Assembly: GCA_030686995.1 (NCBI GenBank)
Contig: CM060702.1
Coordinates: 64,854,440-64,918,439, forward strand
Origin: Artemisia argyi
Lineage: Eukaryota; Streptophyta; Magnoliopsida; Asterales; Asteraceae
Reading direction: 5' to 3'
Length of the DNA: 64,000 nucleotides
Each line of letters opens with the position of its first letter. Positions within the stretch are counted from its first letter, which is position 1. A model generated the notes under the pieces. That model ran no database searches and was not told the DNA's origin. It saw nothing but the letters and a program-made list of their open reading frames with translations. This document shows positions 46,204 through 58,740 of this stretch, in pieces. Made by a program: the position numbers and the translations under genes.

Positions 46204-46208
46204 AATTT

Positions 46209-48566
46209 TGATTCGCCTCAAACGGTCAGACGATTATTAGTCAACCACTTGTGAATGGTCAATTATAATAGTCAAACAGCTGAGGCAAATGCTTCCGTGG
46301 AATACAGTGTTTCCCCGGGTCGTAATGTCCGAACGAGGTTGTGATGGTATTAAAAACGAATCTGTGATCGAGTGAATGTGAACAGGGATATGAATAAGTG
46401 TGTGTGTGTGTGATTACACTAAGGTTTTATAACTTAAATAAACTATTAGAACGATTACGTAAAACCTAGATATCTAAAACGTTTAAACGTACACCAAATT
46501 AAAATCAGACGCGATTGCGTACTGAGAAAAAGGTGAGTTTTAAGAAACATAAACTACAGGGGTTAAAAAATGAAAATTCTATAAACTTAAACTTAAAAGA
46601 AAATTAAATTAAAAAGAAAATTATTTTTTAGATTATTTTATTATTTATTATTTATTATTAATTATTTAATTAAAAACTATTTAACTATTTAATTAAAACT
46701 AATTTAATTAAAACTAAAAATGATAAATACTACAAATTAAACTAAAAACTTATAAAAATAATTTCTAAACTTAAAAATGAACTTGAAGAAAGTATAAAAA
46801 ATAAAAATAAATATTTTTGTCTTTTTATAGATTTTCTATTAATTAAAAACTATTTATATTAATTAAACTAATTAAACTATTTTAAATTACAAATAATACT
46901 AAATCAACTTAGAAAATTATGAAAAAAATTCCTAAAATTATATTATGACTTATAAAAGCTATAAAAAATATAAAAACTAGGTGTTGCTTTATAAAAATTA
47001 ATTATGCAATTTATAACTTAATTATTGATTAATTATTAATAAAACTATTTTTAATTATAATAAATACTAAATTACAAAATAAAAATCTGATAAAATTATT
47101 AAAAATACTTTAACCTAAGAGGAAATTAATAAAAATATAAAAACACAACTTTCTTAATTAAAATCTAAAAATGAAAATTAAAATTAAATTATATTAAATA
47201 GAAACTATCATTTATTTTTATTTTGTCTTTTCTGGATTTTTCTTTTACAAAACTAAATTATACCTAAAAATAAACAACTTTTGTAAAAACAATAATTTTA
47301 TAAGCTATTAATAAGCACTGTGGAAGCTTATTATTTCCACAGTTGACTTTTGTTGACTGAAATAGGAAATAAGCTCAAATGAGCTTATGTGGGACCCACC
47401 TTGGTTAATTCTAGTTCTAATAAGTGTTTTGGACTTGTCTAAGCTAAAAATTGCCAAATAAGCTCAGTAGATAAGCTGATAAGCAAGATTAAGCTATTCC
47501 AAAACTTAATTACAACACAGAATGGGGACAAACTTTATGGCTTATTCTAGGTGGGGTCCACTGAGGTTCAGGTCAAACAAATGGTCAATTCTAAAAGTCT
47601 ACTAGGAGGGGGGTTGTAAGGAACTAAGTTGGAGGTCTGGGGCCCACTGAGGTGGTCACAAAACCACCACAAAGTGGGTGGTGTGGCTGTGATGTCTGCT
47701 GCACAGGGGAGGTTATCTCCCTGCAGTTGTGTTTGGTGGTCTGTGTGAGGGGGAGTGGTTTTGGGGGGAAGAAAAGAGAAGGAGTGGGTTTGACCGGATG
47801 GTTGACCCGGTTTTATTTAAGGGTGGACTGGGCTGGATAGGGTTTGGGCCTGGTGGACTGAATTAGGATAGTGGGTGGTTTGGTTGTTTGGTTTATTTTG
47901 GGTTTTAATAAAACATAGGGTCCGGTTTGGTGTTATTTCACACAAGGACCATTTTTGTAATTAGTGCAAAGTTGAGGGCTGTTTGTGGCATTTTTCCAAT
48001 TTTATCACAAGGGTCTAAATTGCCAAGTATAGATAATACAAGGGCCACTTTTGATATTTTTCACTTTTTAATTACCGGGGACTATTTTTGCCAAACCTTC
48101 AAAGTTGAGGGACCTTTTTGCAATTCCTCCAAACTTTTCACATAAGGACCAAACCTGCAAAGTTAGATAAACAAAGGACCATAAATTGATTTTTCTCAAA
48201 GTTTTTTACATCCCATGGACCATTTATGTCAATTTCCAAAGTTGAGAGACTAAACTTGTAATTTTGTGAAATTTTGCACCAAAGGACTAAATATGTAACT
48301 TTATGATTAAAAAGGACCTTTGGTGACTTTTTCATGTTTTTTAGAATAACCAGGGACTAGTTTTGACAACTTTTGAAACTTGAGGGACTGAAACTGCCAA
48401 TTATGCAAACTTTGTACGTTTTTCATCTATTTTTGCATATTTTGCATTTGAAACATATAAAACACACTTCTAAGATATTTTAAGTATTATGATGCATATT
48501 TGAGTGTTTTTGGATGTTTTGGCAGTTCAGATTGGTATAAAATGATGAGTATTTAGACACTCATCA
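46209..48566 (-). repeat. LTR B of the tandem array (shared, middle)
   Basis: It serves as the 5' LTR of copy A and the 3' LTR of copy B. It shares some variants with LTR C only (for example GAGGTTGTGATGG near 46335) and has private changes (TTTATTTTGTC near 47218). Confidence 0.92.
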
Positions 48567-49539
48567 ATCCCCCACACTAAACTATTGCTAGTCCCTAGCA
48601 ATCTTTTGAGAAAAACTTAATGGATTTGAAAAACTCTTTACCAAAAGCCATCACTTCTGGAGTAGCCAGGTGTAAGAACTGTGGCACACCTGATAACCGT
48701 GTGATTTTGAGCAAACCACCAGCTGTCAACGGATTTGATTTGTCTTTACCAAAAGCCGTTTGCTTCTGGACTAGCCAACTCTTGATGGAATAGTCAACAT
48801 CTTGGTGAGCTGATTACCAATTATGGATTTTCCACTGCCTTTACCACAAGCCATAATCTTGCGAGCTAGCCAACTCATTAGCATTTGAGGATAATGGGGA
48901 GTTGAGGAACCATACAATTTTGGGCAAATTGCAAGCCATCAACGGGTTTGAGATATCTTTACCAAGAACCGTTTGCTCCTGGATTAGCCAATCCTTATGT
49001 GGGTTAGATATGGCGGACTGATAACCATTTATTGCGTTCTAAGTGAGAAAAAATTTTAAAATTTTGGCTAAAATGGGGGTTCTTGATGGAACATGTGTTT
49101 AAATTCGTTAGAATAACGAATCTCCCCCAACACTTAGAACTGAATATTGTCCTCAATATTTAAAGTACCGGGTGTTAAACCAACACTTAGAACGTAAGAA
49201 GGAAATATTACTAGCCATTATTTTATGTGTATATACATACATATATTTTTTTAGATAAAACTTCTTAAATAGAAGCTATCACTATATTTACATTTTTTTT
49301 AAGATATTTACATATATACATCATGTGGGTTAGTATCTCTCCCACACTTAGGGTGAAAACCCTAAGTAAATGCTACTGTTTTTATTTACCGAGTCGCTAG
49401 CTTGACTCGACCCCGAATTTATTTGTCCATGGGGAAGTATGATGTGGAAGAGACAATCTGCATCGGACTTTCATTCAAGATATTTGGATAAACATTTGAA
49501 GCACGTGAAAGTTCCACTCCGATGAGATAAGTAACCGGC
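48567..49539 (-). other. 3' noncoding region of internal copy B
   Basis: Near-identical to the same region of copy A: PPT at 48567-48583, ~110-bp spaced repeats, and the Athila-like blocks at about 49120-49164 and 49380-49437. The C-run in the first block reads CCCCCAACAC instead of CCCCCCACAC. Confidence 0.7.
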
Positions 49540-51756
49540 TCATAATTTATAAATGAGAATGTCGGGATCAAAGATAATGTCTTCACTCCCGAAGGAGTGA
49601 AGAACAGGATAAGGAACAGAATATATGAAGAAAAGAAAGAAAGTCATGATGAAAATCATAACTAACTCCTCATCATCAATAGGAGAATTCATTGTTTCAT
49701 GAATCTCCTCTTTTAAGCTCGTTTGATCAAGACATATTATGGGTATGTCTAGATCAAAATAGAAAGTATCATACTCCGGTGGAGATATGACATGAGTGAG
49801 TTCACAGGAGAAATCCTCAAAGGTGAATGATTCGTATTCGGGATTGAATTGAGTGAGTTCACTGGGGAACTCCTTAATAGTAAATGATTCATAAACGGGA
49901 AGAGAATTATAAGAATGAGAAGTGGTAATACCACTTATCTTCTCTTCTGTTTGATCAAAATGGAACTTTTGCAATTCCGGAATAGAATCATTGATCAAAA
50001 CCTCACTATCCTTGACGGGGATAGGAGATGAAATAGGCCTTTCATTAAAAGCCTCGATTCTAGAAATGAGAAGATTAGCATTTAGTAAAGTAAGACGAAG
50101 AGCTTCGTCTTGGTGTATTTCTTTATCATTCTCTTCTTCTGAGTTGACAAGCTCAGAAGGTAATTCCCCCACATAACTTATGTCTCCACAAGATAAAGAA
50201 TAGCTCTCATCCGAATCAGAGAACATCTCAATATGATCATTTGGAAAGACAAGAGGGGGAGGGATATCACACATATGTTCAAGAATTCCCTGTGACTCAC
50301 TTGGGATTGAGACAAGGTTCTCAACACTAGACTTTATGAATTCGTCCGATTCCTTTGTAGGAACAGTGTCAAGATGCTCGTCCCCCATGTTCAGAGAGTG
50401 AGTGGGAACCTCGGGTATGATAACAGCAGACTCAGGGAGATGAGAAGGACTAGTAGTAATGGATTCTACAAGTTCCATTATTTCTACTGCTGGTGATTCA
50501 GTTATATTCTTTTCTCCCTGTATATCCATGGAAGGAGTCTCAACTGATGAACTTGATGAGGTATCATCACTTTCATCATCCTCATCGAGAAAAACAGCAT
50601 TTTGAAATTTGGTACGTGTTATAGCTGCTTGTTCTAAGACTAGTAATTCTTCCATGCTTCTTTCGTCTCTAGCTGTATGTTCTTCAGCAAGTAATTCCGC
50701 GATAGATTTATCACGAGAATATTGAGTGAGTGGAGACTGTGGGGGTGTGAATGTGTCAAAACCGAATGTATAAGAACTAGAACAATGTTCAGGTTTCTAA
50801 TATGGTTGACATTGAAAATCATCATGAGGACCCCCACAATGTACACAAGAAAAACTTGGTGCATTGAGAGATGACATATTAGCCAACTCCTCCTTAAGGT
50901 TTTTAAGTTTTTCAAGAACCTCTAGACAAGGGTCTTGATGGTTTTGAGGAGTTGCTTGAATCATTTGGTACTGTGGAGGTGGGTCTTGAAACGAATAGTC
51001 GTAATTGTTACAAGGAAATGGATTCCTTGTTTGACAATCAGAGCTAAAGTGTGGACCTCCACAGTAGTCACAACAGTAAAACTGTTGAGTCTGGCTTGGT
51101 GTATTTTGATACGAAGCATCATCGAGATTTGGATAATATGATTCTTGCTCATATGAATGTGATGGGTAGTTGGATAAATTTGAGGTGTCGTTGAATGAGT
51201 TTTGATTAGGATCATAAGCAAATGAATTACTCGATCCACAAAACAAACAACTCCCGTCTTGAATATCATTACCACATTGTTCACATGTACACCAACGACA
51301 TGGAAAACCGAAAAGCGGCTCACCACAACCGACACAAGGAACAAAATCTGGAGGTGGGACAAGTGGTGTGCTCTGAGAGCTAGGAATTTCCACCACTTCC
51401 GTTATGGTCTCTGGTTTTTGTTTTTGATAAATGTGAAGATTAGGCAAATCGTTCTTTTCAGTAACTGCCCTAAGCTCTGTACGTTTGCTTGACAAACTTT
51501 TAACCGTAAACCGTGAAAGGTTAGGATCAATTGTGAGCTTAGATTCTTGGACAACCATAGGTTGGACGTATTTAGCACTTTCATAGTCAGAGGAAAGTAC
51601 AGGGTCCTTTGTCACCCCGGTTTCTCGTTCCATTTCCCTCACTAGAGAGGGAATATGAATCGATGATCCATCATAATAAACACGAATTCTAGACATCTTG
51701 GACAAGGTTTGAAGTTTTTCAAGCGCGAATAAGAATTCGGGTTCGATAGATGCCAT
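49540..51756 (-). pseudogene. Gag-like protein, copy B, one nonsense change
   Basis: Nearly identical to the ORF at 43680-45896, differing at a few residues (for example T67M, F194L). A TAG at 50797-50799 replaces a Tyr codon right after the second knuckle (CQPY). The product would be 319 aa, keeping the zinc ribbon and both knuckles but lacking the acidic half and hydrophobic segment. The remaining frame is open to 49540. Confidence 0.85.
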
Positions 51757-52045
51757 AAGAATATAGAAGTTTAGAATAAAATGGATATAGGGTAAAGAGC
51801 TAAAGAATCAAAAAGGGTAAGAGGGAAAAGATGGATATTTTTGATATTTTTGAAAATTTTTGTAGTAATAATAATAAGGAAAATATTTTTGGTTTTTTGT
51901 GTTCGTTGAAAACTGATTTTAAAAAGTTTTCGGGAACTGTTTTTGGTTTTATATGATAATAATATGAATAAGGATGGGTAAATATACAATGAGCGTGTAT
52001 TCAGGTTCACTAATACTCAAAATCGTTTAGAATAAGCGCACAACC

Positions 52046-52063
52046 TCCCCGGCAGCGGCGCCA
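52046..52063 (-). other. Primer-binding site, internal copy B
   Basis: The minus strand reads TGGCGCCGCTGCCGGGGA, next to LTR C. Confidence 0.85.
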
Positions 52064-52068
52064 AATTT

Positions 52069-54407
52069 TGATTCGCCTCAAACGGTCAGACGATTATTAG
52101 TCAACCACTTGTGAATGGTCAATTATAATAGTCAAACAGCTGAGGCAAATGCTTCAGTGGAATACAGTGTTTCCCCGGGTCGTAATGTCCCAACGAGGTT
52201 GTGATGGTATTAAAAACGAATCTGTGATCGGGTGAATGTGAACAGGGATATGAATAAGTGTGTGTGTGATTACACTAAGGTTTTATAACTTAAATAAACT
52301 ATTAGAACGATTACGTAAAACCTAGATATCTAAAACGTTTAAACGTACACCAAATTAAAATCAGACGCGACTGCGTACTGAGAAAAAGGTGAGTTTTAAG
52401 AAACATAAACTACAGGGGTTAAAAAATGAAAATTCTATAAACTTAAACTTAAAAGAAAATTAAATTAAAAAGAAAATTATTTTTTAGATTATTTTATTAT
52501 TTATTATTTATTATTAATTATTTAATTAAAAACTATTTAACTATTTAATTAAAACTAAAAATGATAAATACTACAAATTAAACTAAAAACTTATAAAAAT
52601 AATTTCTAAACTTAAAAATGAACTTGAAGAAAGTATAAAAAATAAAAATAAATATTTTTGTCTTTTTATAGATTTTCTATTAATTAAAAACTATTTATAT
52701 TAATTAAACTAATTAAACTATTTTAAATTACAAATAATACTAAATCAACTTAGAAAATTATGAAAAAAATTCCTAAAATTATATTATGACTTATAAAAGC
52801 TATAAAAAATATAAAAACTAGGTGTTGCTTTATAAAAATTAATTATGCAATTTATAACTTAATTATTGATTAATTATTAATAAAACTATTTTTAATTATA
52901 ATAAATACTAAATTACAAAATAAAAATCTGAGAAAATTATTAAAAATACTTTAACCTAAGAGGAAATTAATAAAAATATAAAAACACAACTTTCTTAATT
53001 AAAATCTAAAAATGAAAATTAAAATTAAATTATATTAAATAGAAACTATCATTTATTTTTATGTTGTCTTTTCTGGATTTTTCTTTTACAAAACTAAATT
53101 ATACCTAAAAATAAACAACTTTTGTAAAAACAATAATTTTATAAGCTATTAATAAGCACTGTGGAAGCTTATTATTTCCACAGTTGACTTTTGTTGACTG
53201 AAATAGGAAATAAGCTCAAATGAGCTTATGTGGGACCCACCTTGGTTAATTCTAGTTCTAATAAGTGTTTTGGACTTGTCTAAGCTAAAAATTGCCAAAT
53301 AAGCTCAGTAGATAAGCTGATAAGCAAGATTAAGCTATTCCAAAACTTAATTACAACACAGAATGGGGACAAACTTTATGACTTATTCTAGGTGGGGTCC
53401 ACTGAGGTTCAGGTCAAACAAATGGTCAATTCTAAAAGTCTACTAGGAGGGGGGTTGTAAGGAACTAAGTTGGAGGTCTGGGGCCCACTGAGGTGGTCAC
53501 AAAACCACCACAAAGTGGGTGGTGTGGCTGTGATGTCTGCTGCACAGGGGAGGTTATCTCCCTGCAGTTGTGTTTGGTGGTCTGTGTGAGGGGGAGTGGT
53601 TTTGGGGGGAAGAAAAGAGAAGGAGTGGGTTTGACCGGATGGTTGACCCGGTTTTATTTAAGGGTGGACTGGGCTGGATAGGGTTTGGGCCTGGTGGACT
53701 GGATTAGGATAGTGGGTGGTTTGGTTGTTTGGTTTATTTTGGGTTTTAATAAAACATAGGGTCCGGTTTGGTTTTATTTCACACAAGGACCATTTTTGTA
53801 ATTAGTGCAAAGTTGAGGGCTGTTTGTGGCATTTTTCCAATTTTATCACAAGGGTCTAAATTGCCAAGTATAGATAATACAAGGGCCACTTTTGATATTT
53901 TTCACTTTTTAATTACCGGGGACTATTTTTGCCAAACCTTCAAAGTTGAGGGACCTTTTTGCAATTCCTCCAAACTTTTCACATAAGGACCAAACCTGCA
54001 AAGTTAGATAAACAAAGGACCATAAATTGATTTTTCTCAAAGTTTTTTACATCCCAGGGACCATTTATGTCAATTTCCAAAGTTGAGAGACTAAACTTGT
54101 AATTTTGTGAAACTTTGCACCAAAGGACTAAATATGTAACTTTATGATTAAAAAGGACCTTTGGTGACTTTTTCATGTTTTTTAGAATAACCAGGGACTA
54201 GTTTTGACAACTTTTGAAACTTGAGGGACTGAAACTGCCAATTATGCAAACTTTGTACGTTTTTCATCTGTTTTTGCATATTTTGCATTTGAAACATATA
54301 AAACACACTTCTAAGATATTTTAAGTATTATGATGCATATTTGAGTGTTTTTGGATGTTTTGGCAGTTCAGATTGATATAAAATGATGAGTATTTAGACA
54401 CTCATCA
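52069..54407 (-). repeat. LTR C of the tandem array (5' LTR in element sense)
   Basis: Slightly shorter than A and B because of a ~14-bp loss in the TTAATTAAAACTAA repeats near 52550 and a shorter GT tract. It is followed by the target duplication CCCAC. Confidence 0.92.
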
Positions 54408-54412
54408 CCCAC

Positions 54413-55072
54413 TCCCCATGCGTTATATGTTAACGCACGCATGTTAAGGTGCGTTATCCCTTACCACCGTGCTGCATTAAACCCACGTTAACGTGGTAAG
54501 TCAAGAGCTTAATGCAGCGTTAAGCTGCTATATCGAATAAAAAAAAATTATACTTTGGCCCTTGTAATCTTTTATATTATTTGAATTCCAGAAACCAAAA
54601 ATTACAAAAAACCCCCTTTGATTTAAAATTCAAATCATAATTTAAAAATCACTATCGAATACAAATCAATACGAAAACATAAATCATCCAACGATACTCA
54701 TGAAGCTTTCATAATTTAAAAATCACTATCGAAGCTTTCATTTAGATGTTTAATGTATTTTTATTTCATCGTACTTTTTATGTTTAATGTAATTCGTGTT
54801 TAATGTAGTTCGTGTTTTAAGTTTAATGTTTAATGTAATTCGTGTTTAAGTATAATAGTTAATGTAATTTGTGTTTTATAAATGTTTATGTTAGTTATTA
54901 AATGAAATATTAGTTTTAGTTTAGGGTTGAATTTGAAAATATTTGAGTTAAAGTTGAGTTAAGGTGAGTTATTCTACCATGATGTTTTTTTTGAGTTAAG
55001 GTGAAAAGGTTAAAACTGATGTGACGCTAACGTGACACTGAGTATAACTCACCGTCACCATACCTTGTGCTC
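54413..55072 (+). mobile_element. Right part of the interrupted DNA transposon-like repeat
   Basis: Starts with GCGTTATATGTTAACGC-type palindromes and ends CACCATACCTTGTGCTCTA, the inverted counterpart of the left end at 40321. No transposase is visible, and no target duplication could be identified. Confidence 0.45.
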
Positions 55073-56258
55073 TAAAACAACAAGGAATAATTGTCTAAAA
55101 AATCATACTGATACTTTCCTACATGGAAGAAACTAAACCAGCATAGTAGAAGTTCAATTGGATAGAAGAGTTCAACAAAGTGATGTGCAAAGTCACAAAC
55201 ATTAAACAAAATATATTTCGAGGCAATCCTAGTCAATGTTACTATAGGACCAACTAATCGAGTAAAAGAAGCATGAAAGCCCTTATCTTCGTAATGGAAA
55301 TTAAAAAGAGAATAGTGGTACATGCACTATTTTATTGTATTTGAAAAATGACATATAATGTGAAATCTATTTTGTAATGTAATTGTTTTTTCTAGCAAGT
55401 TTTATATAATCCAGCCGTTCAACAAACTTTTTTTTTTTTTTTAGTCTAAATAACTGAAATACGTGCTAAAAGTTTCTGTTAAGAGTTACAAGGGTAGACT
55501 AAGCGTAACTGTATAATTTAAGTTGTTTAGTTGTTGGTTAATCCTGTGTCAAAAATATTGTGAGCGTAAGGCCAACCACATCCAGGTTAGTTGATATCTA
55601 TTTTATTTATGTATTTATTTTGTCTTGTATGATTTTGAAAACCAGATACCACTGTACTACTTTAAACATGTATTCGGCAACAAAGGAAAGAAATCTATTA
55701 TGGCAACGATGATTGTTTTGAGGAAGGTTCCATGTCAACAAACCGCAAAATTTTTTTTCTCTCTTCATCTTAATGGCGAAAATTGTGCGTCTCTAAAGAG
55801 CTCTAAACAAATGATGCGACACTTTCATTTCTTTGTACCTCGGTCCTAAAATAAATGTTAATATTTCTTCTATTTTGAAATGTTTCAAAATAAATGTTTG
55901 CTCTGTATTTCAAACAAACAAAAGGGAGTTTAGTGCGTGGAGATAATATCTGGTTGTAGAGAATGTAGATAGTGAGATTTTCTAAATATTTGTGTGGTTA
56001 CAAAGTGGACATTATTTTGGTAACTATAACTGTTATGGTGCGTTGATACTTTGCTAATGGTTCTAAGTTCTAAGTTCTAAGTTGGATATCTGTTGGGCTT
56101 GTGTAGCTAGCCAAGCCGAAGTTTGCCCATATAGAATTGTTGTTTGTTAGTGAGCCTACCAAAGGTCAAGATGGGTCAGATGTTGATTATTATTATTATT
56201 TTATTTTTTATTTTTTTTAACATCTATTAGACCCACAAGTTAAAAGTTCTTTATAAAT
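55073..56258. other. Intergenic, nothing recognised
   Basis: AT-rich with poly(T) runs. Open frames of 70-80 codons in this stretch show no recognisable protein features. Confidence 0.4.
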
Positions 56259-56261
56259 CAA

Positions 56262-56775
56262 ACTTTTACCATAGAACCCATCAAGTAATCTTAGTCAGTC
56301 ATTTTTTTTTATCAAAATAAAAAAATAAACTTCCACAATTTTTTTAAAATTTAAATATTTCGCAAACCGTAAATCGTCAAGTTACAAAAAAATATCATCG
56401 CGACGAGAATTAAATTATCTTTCTATAGACATGTATTGTTATATACTTTCGAAGAATTTTTTTTTCGCCCAGAAAAATCAGATATGATTCGTAAGAATCA
56501 TATATGATTATTTACGAATCATATATGATTTTTACGAATCATATATGATTTTTACGAATCATATATGCTTCTTTCTGGGCGAAAAAAAAGTTCGTCGAAA
56601 GTATATAACAATGCATATCTATAGAAAGATCATTTAATTCTCGTCGTGATGGTATTTTTTTGTAGCTTGACGATTTACCGTTTGCAAGATATGTTGTTTT
56701 GAAAAAAAAAGGTGAAAAATATAAATGGAAGGCTATGATTGGTTGATAGGTTTTATGACATGTATGGGTTTTTAA
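56262..56775. mobile_element. Foldback element 1
   Basis: Two long inverted arms (about 190-200 bp each, imperfect) surround 56466-56580, where CGCCCAGAAAAATCA faces TTTCTGGGCG. The centre is a run of ACGAATCATATATGATTTTT-type units, each itself palindromic. Outer ends carry CCATAGAACCCATCAAG and its inverted counterpart. Non-coding. Confidence 0.65.
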
Positions 56776-56789
56776 TGGATCTAGACCAC

Positions 56790-57185
56790 AAATTGTCTAA
56801 TTCCAATTGTACAGGTCAGGACCTCGTAAGCTTTATACTTTATAGAGCGTTCACCGATTTGGTTTTCTATTATTCTTTGGATTGTTGAATGATGTGAACC
56901 TAATGAGTTTTCAAATACAGAGTATTATTCATACACAATTTTATAAAAGATTACATGACACATAAAGAAACCTCTAATCTTAACTGACCAAAAGCCCATA
57001 ATTAGACTTGGGCTACCATGTTAACCACTAAGAGTGTTATACTGTTATGTGTTAGCTGCAATTTATCCGCACTGCTTCTTCAACTTTTACTATATAACAT
57101 TTCTATAACACAAAACTTAAAAAACACGTTTCCCATCTATTACATGTTATAGGTACTGAGGTACACGTCCCAATTTTCTTTTTTC

Positions 57186-57187
<2 letters not shown>
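56790..57187. other. Intergenic, nothing recognised
   Basis: AT-rich sequence between foldback element 1 and a poly(A) tract. No gene or repeat identified. Confidence 0.4.
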
Positions 57188-57219
<32 letters not shown>

Positions 57220-57360
57220 TATTTGGCGGAACCATCTCAAGTCCGTGTACCTTTTTGGTACCGAGCCCCCCACCCAACAAGGAAGGCATATCCCGGTAAA
57301 TTACCTAGGCAACACTGGCTGACCAAGTTGGAGTCCAGATTCGAACCCCCGCCTACAAAC
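57188..57360 (-). repeat. SINE-like sequence with tRNA box B
   Basis: On the minus strand 57337-57347 reads GGTTCGAATCT, matching a pol III box B. The ~120-bp GC-richer body ends in a long T-run (the plus-strand A-run 57188-57217). No box A and no target duplication are visible, so it is probably truncated or degenerate. Confidence 0.35.
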
Positions 57361-57970
57361 ACAGTTCATTAAACTAAAAATAAAATAATACTAGTAATTC
57401 TTAAAAAAAAAATAAAATAAAAAATTACATCATGAATAATTAAGTTACAATATATAAAATCAAACTGCATTGCGTTGTGCTCCAAATATCGTTGTCAAAG
57501 ATGATTCACAAGATCACGTCGAATGTCATTATGTACATCTTTGTCACATAATTCCTTTTATTTCCCTCGTTCTATTTTGCATCTCTTGACCCATGTACGT
57601 TGCATATTGATTGCAGGACTAACATATTGGCTGCGTGAATTAAAAAAATAAAAAGTGCTCAGGGAATAGGTTCAAAATTATAATTAGGTATACCTTCAAC
57701 TATTTCCAAAAATAGTTTTGAGGTCATAACCGTCGCCTAAAATTTCTCTCGGAGTATTTTTGGTTAACGCCAAAACAATCGTTCAAAAGAACACCTTCAT
57801 AATCGTTCAAAATATTGGGAAAAAGAATTTGATTTCAAAAACCAAACTAAAGCTATAGAGAAATATGGAAATTATGGAACGTAAGAAACGATATTGCCTT
57901 TTTCTATCTTTCGGTTAAAGTAGAAGAGGTGAGATCAATATAGAACTCATGCCAAAAGATCCGTGTACAA
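57361..57970. other. Intergenic, nothing recognised
   Basis: No gene or clear repeat seen. Confidence 0.4.
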
Positions 57971-58606
57971 CTAATTTTTATCATAGAACCAATCAAGCAA
58001 TCTTAGCCATTTTTTTTTTAATCAAAATAAAAAAAATAAACTTTCACCCCTTTTTTTAAAAAATTAAATATTTCGCAAGCCGTAAATCGTTACTCGAAAA
58101 AAAAATACCATCGCGATAAGAATTAAATTATCTTTCTATAAACATGCATTGTTATATACTTTCGATGAAAATTTTTTTTCGACGAAAAATTTTTTTTCTC
58201 GAAATTTCCGCCCAGAAAAATCATATATGATTTGTAAAAATCATATGTGATTCATTAAAATCAAATCATCTGTGATTCTTACGAATCATATACGATTTGT
58301 ATCACATATGATTCGTAAGAATCATATGCGATTTGTAAAAATCAAATCATATGTGATTTTTGCGAATCATATATGATTTTTCTGGGCGGAAATTTCGAAA
58401 AAACAAATTCGTCGAAAAAAAAAGTTCGTTGAAAGTATATAACAATGCATATCAATAGAAATATGATTTAATTCTCGTCGTGATGGTATTTTTTTGTAGC
58501 TTGAAGATTTACCGTTTGCAAGATATGTTGTTCTAAAAAAAAAAACTGAAAAATAAAAATGAGTGGCTATGATTGGTTAATTGATTATATAGCAAATATG
58601 AGTTTT
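57971..58606. mobile_element. Foldback element 2
   Basis: Same architecture and sequence family as element 1: arms with CCATAGAACC-like ends, GCAAGCCGTAAATCGT and CATTGTTATATACTTTCGA, and a centre (58207-58385) of AATCATATGTGATT-type palindromic units between CGCCCAGAAAAATCA and its inverse. The unit sequence is more varied than in element 1. Confidence 0.65.
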
Positions 58607-58625
58607 ATATTGATCTCATCTCTAT

Positions 58626-58690
58626 AACTCATAGTTGCCATAGAACCAATGAGCCAATTATAACCATCATTTTTTTTTAATCATTTTCAA

Positions 58691-58740
<50 letters not shown>

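Larger units (their letters stand above)
40346..54407 (-). mobile_element. Tandem array of a pol-less Athila-related LTR retrotransposon (3 LTRs, 2 internal regions)
   Basis: Three LTRs (40346-42705, 46209-48566, 52069-54407) alternate with two internal regions. The whole array is bounded by one target duplication, CCCAC (40341-40345 and 54408-54412). Each internal region has a tRNA-Asp-type PBS, one ORF and a polypurine tract, but no protease, RT or integrase. Part of its noncoding 3' region matches Athila. The array most likely arose from a single insertion by unequal recombination between LTRs. Confidence 0.92.
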
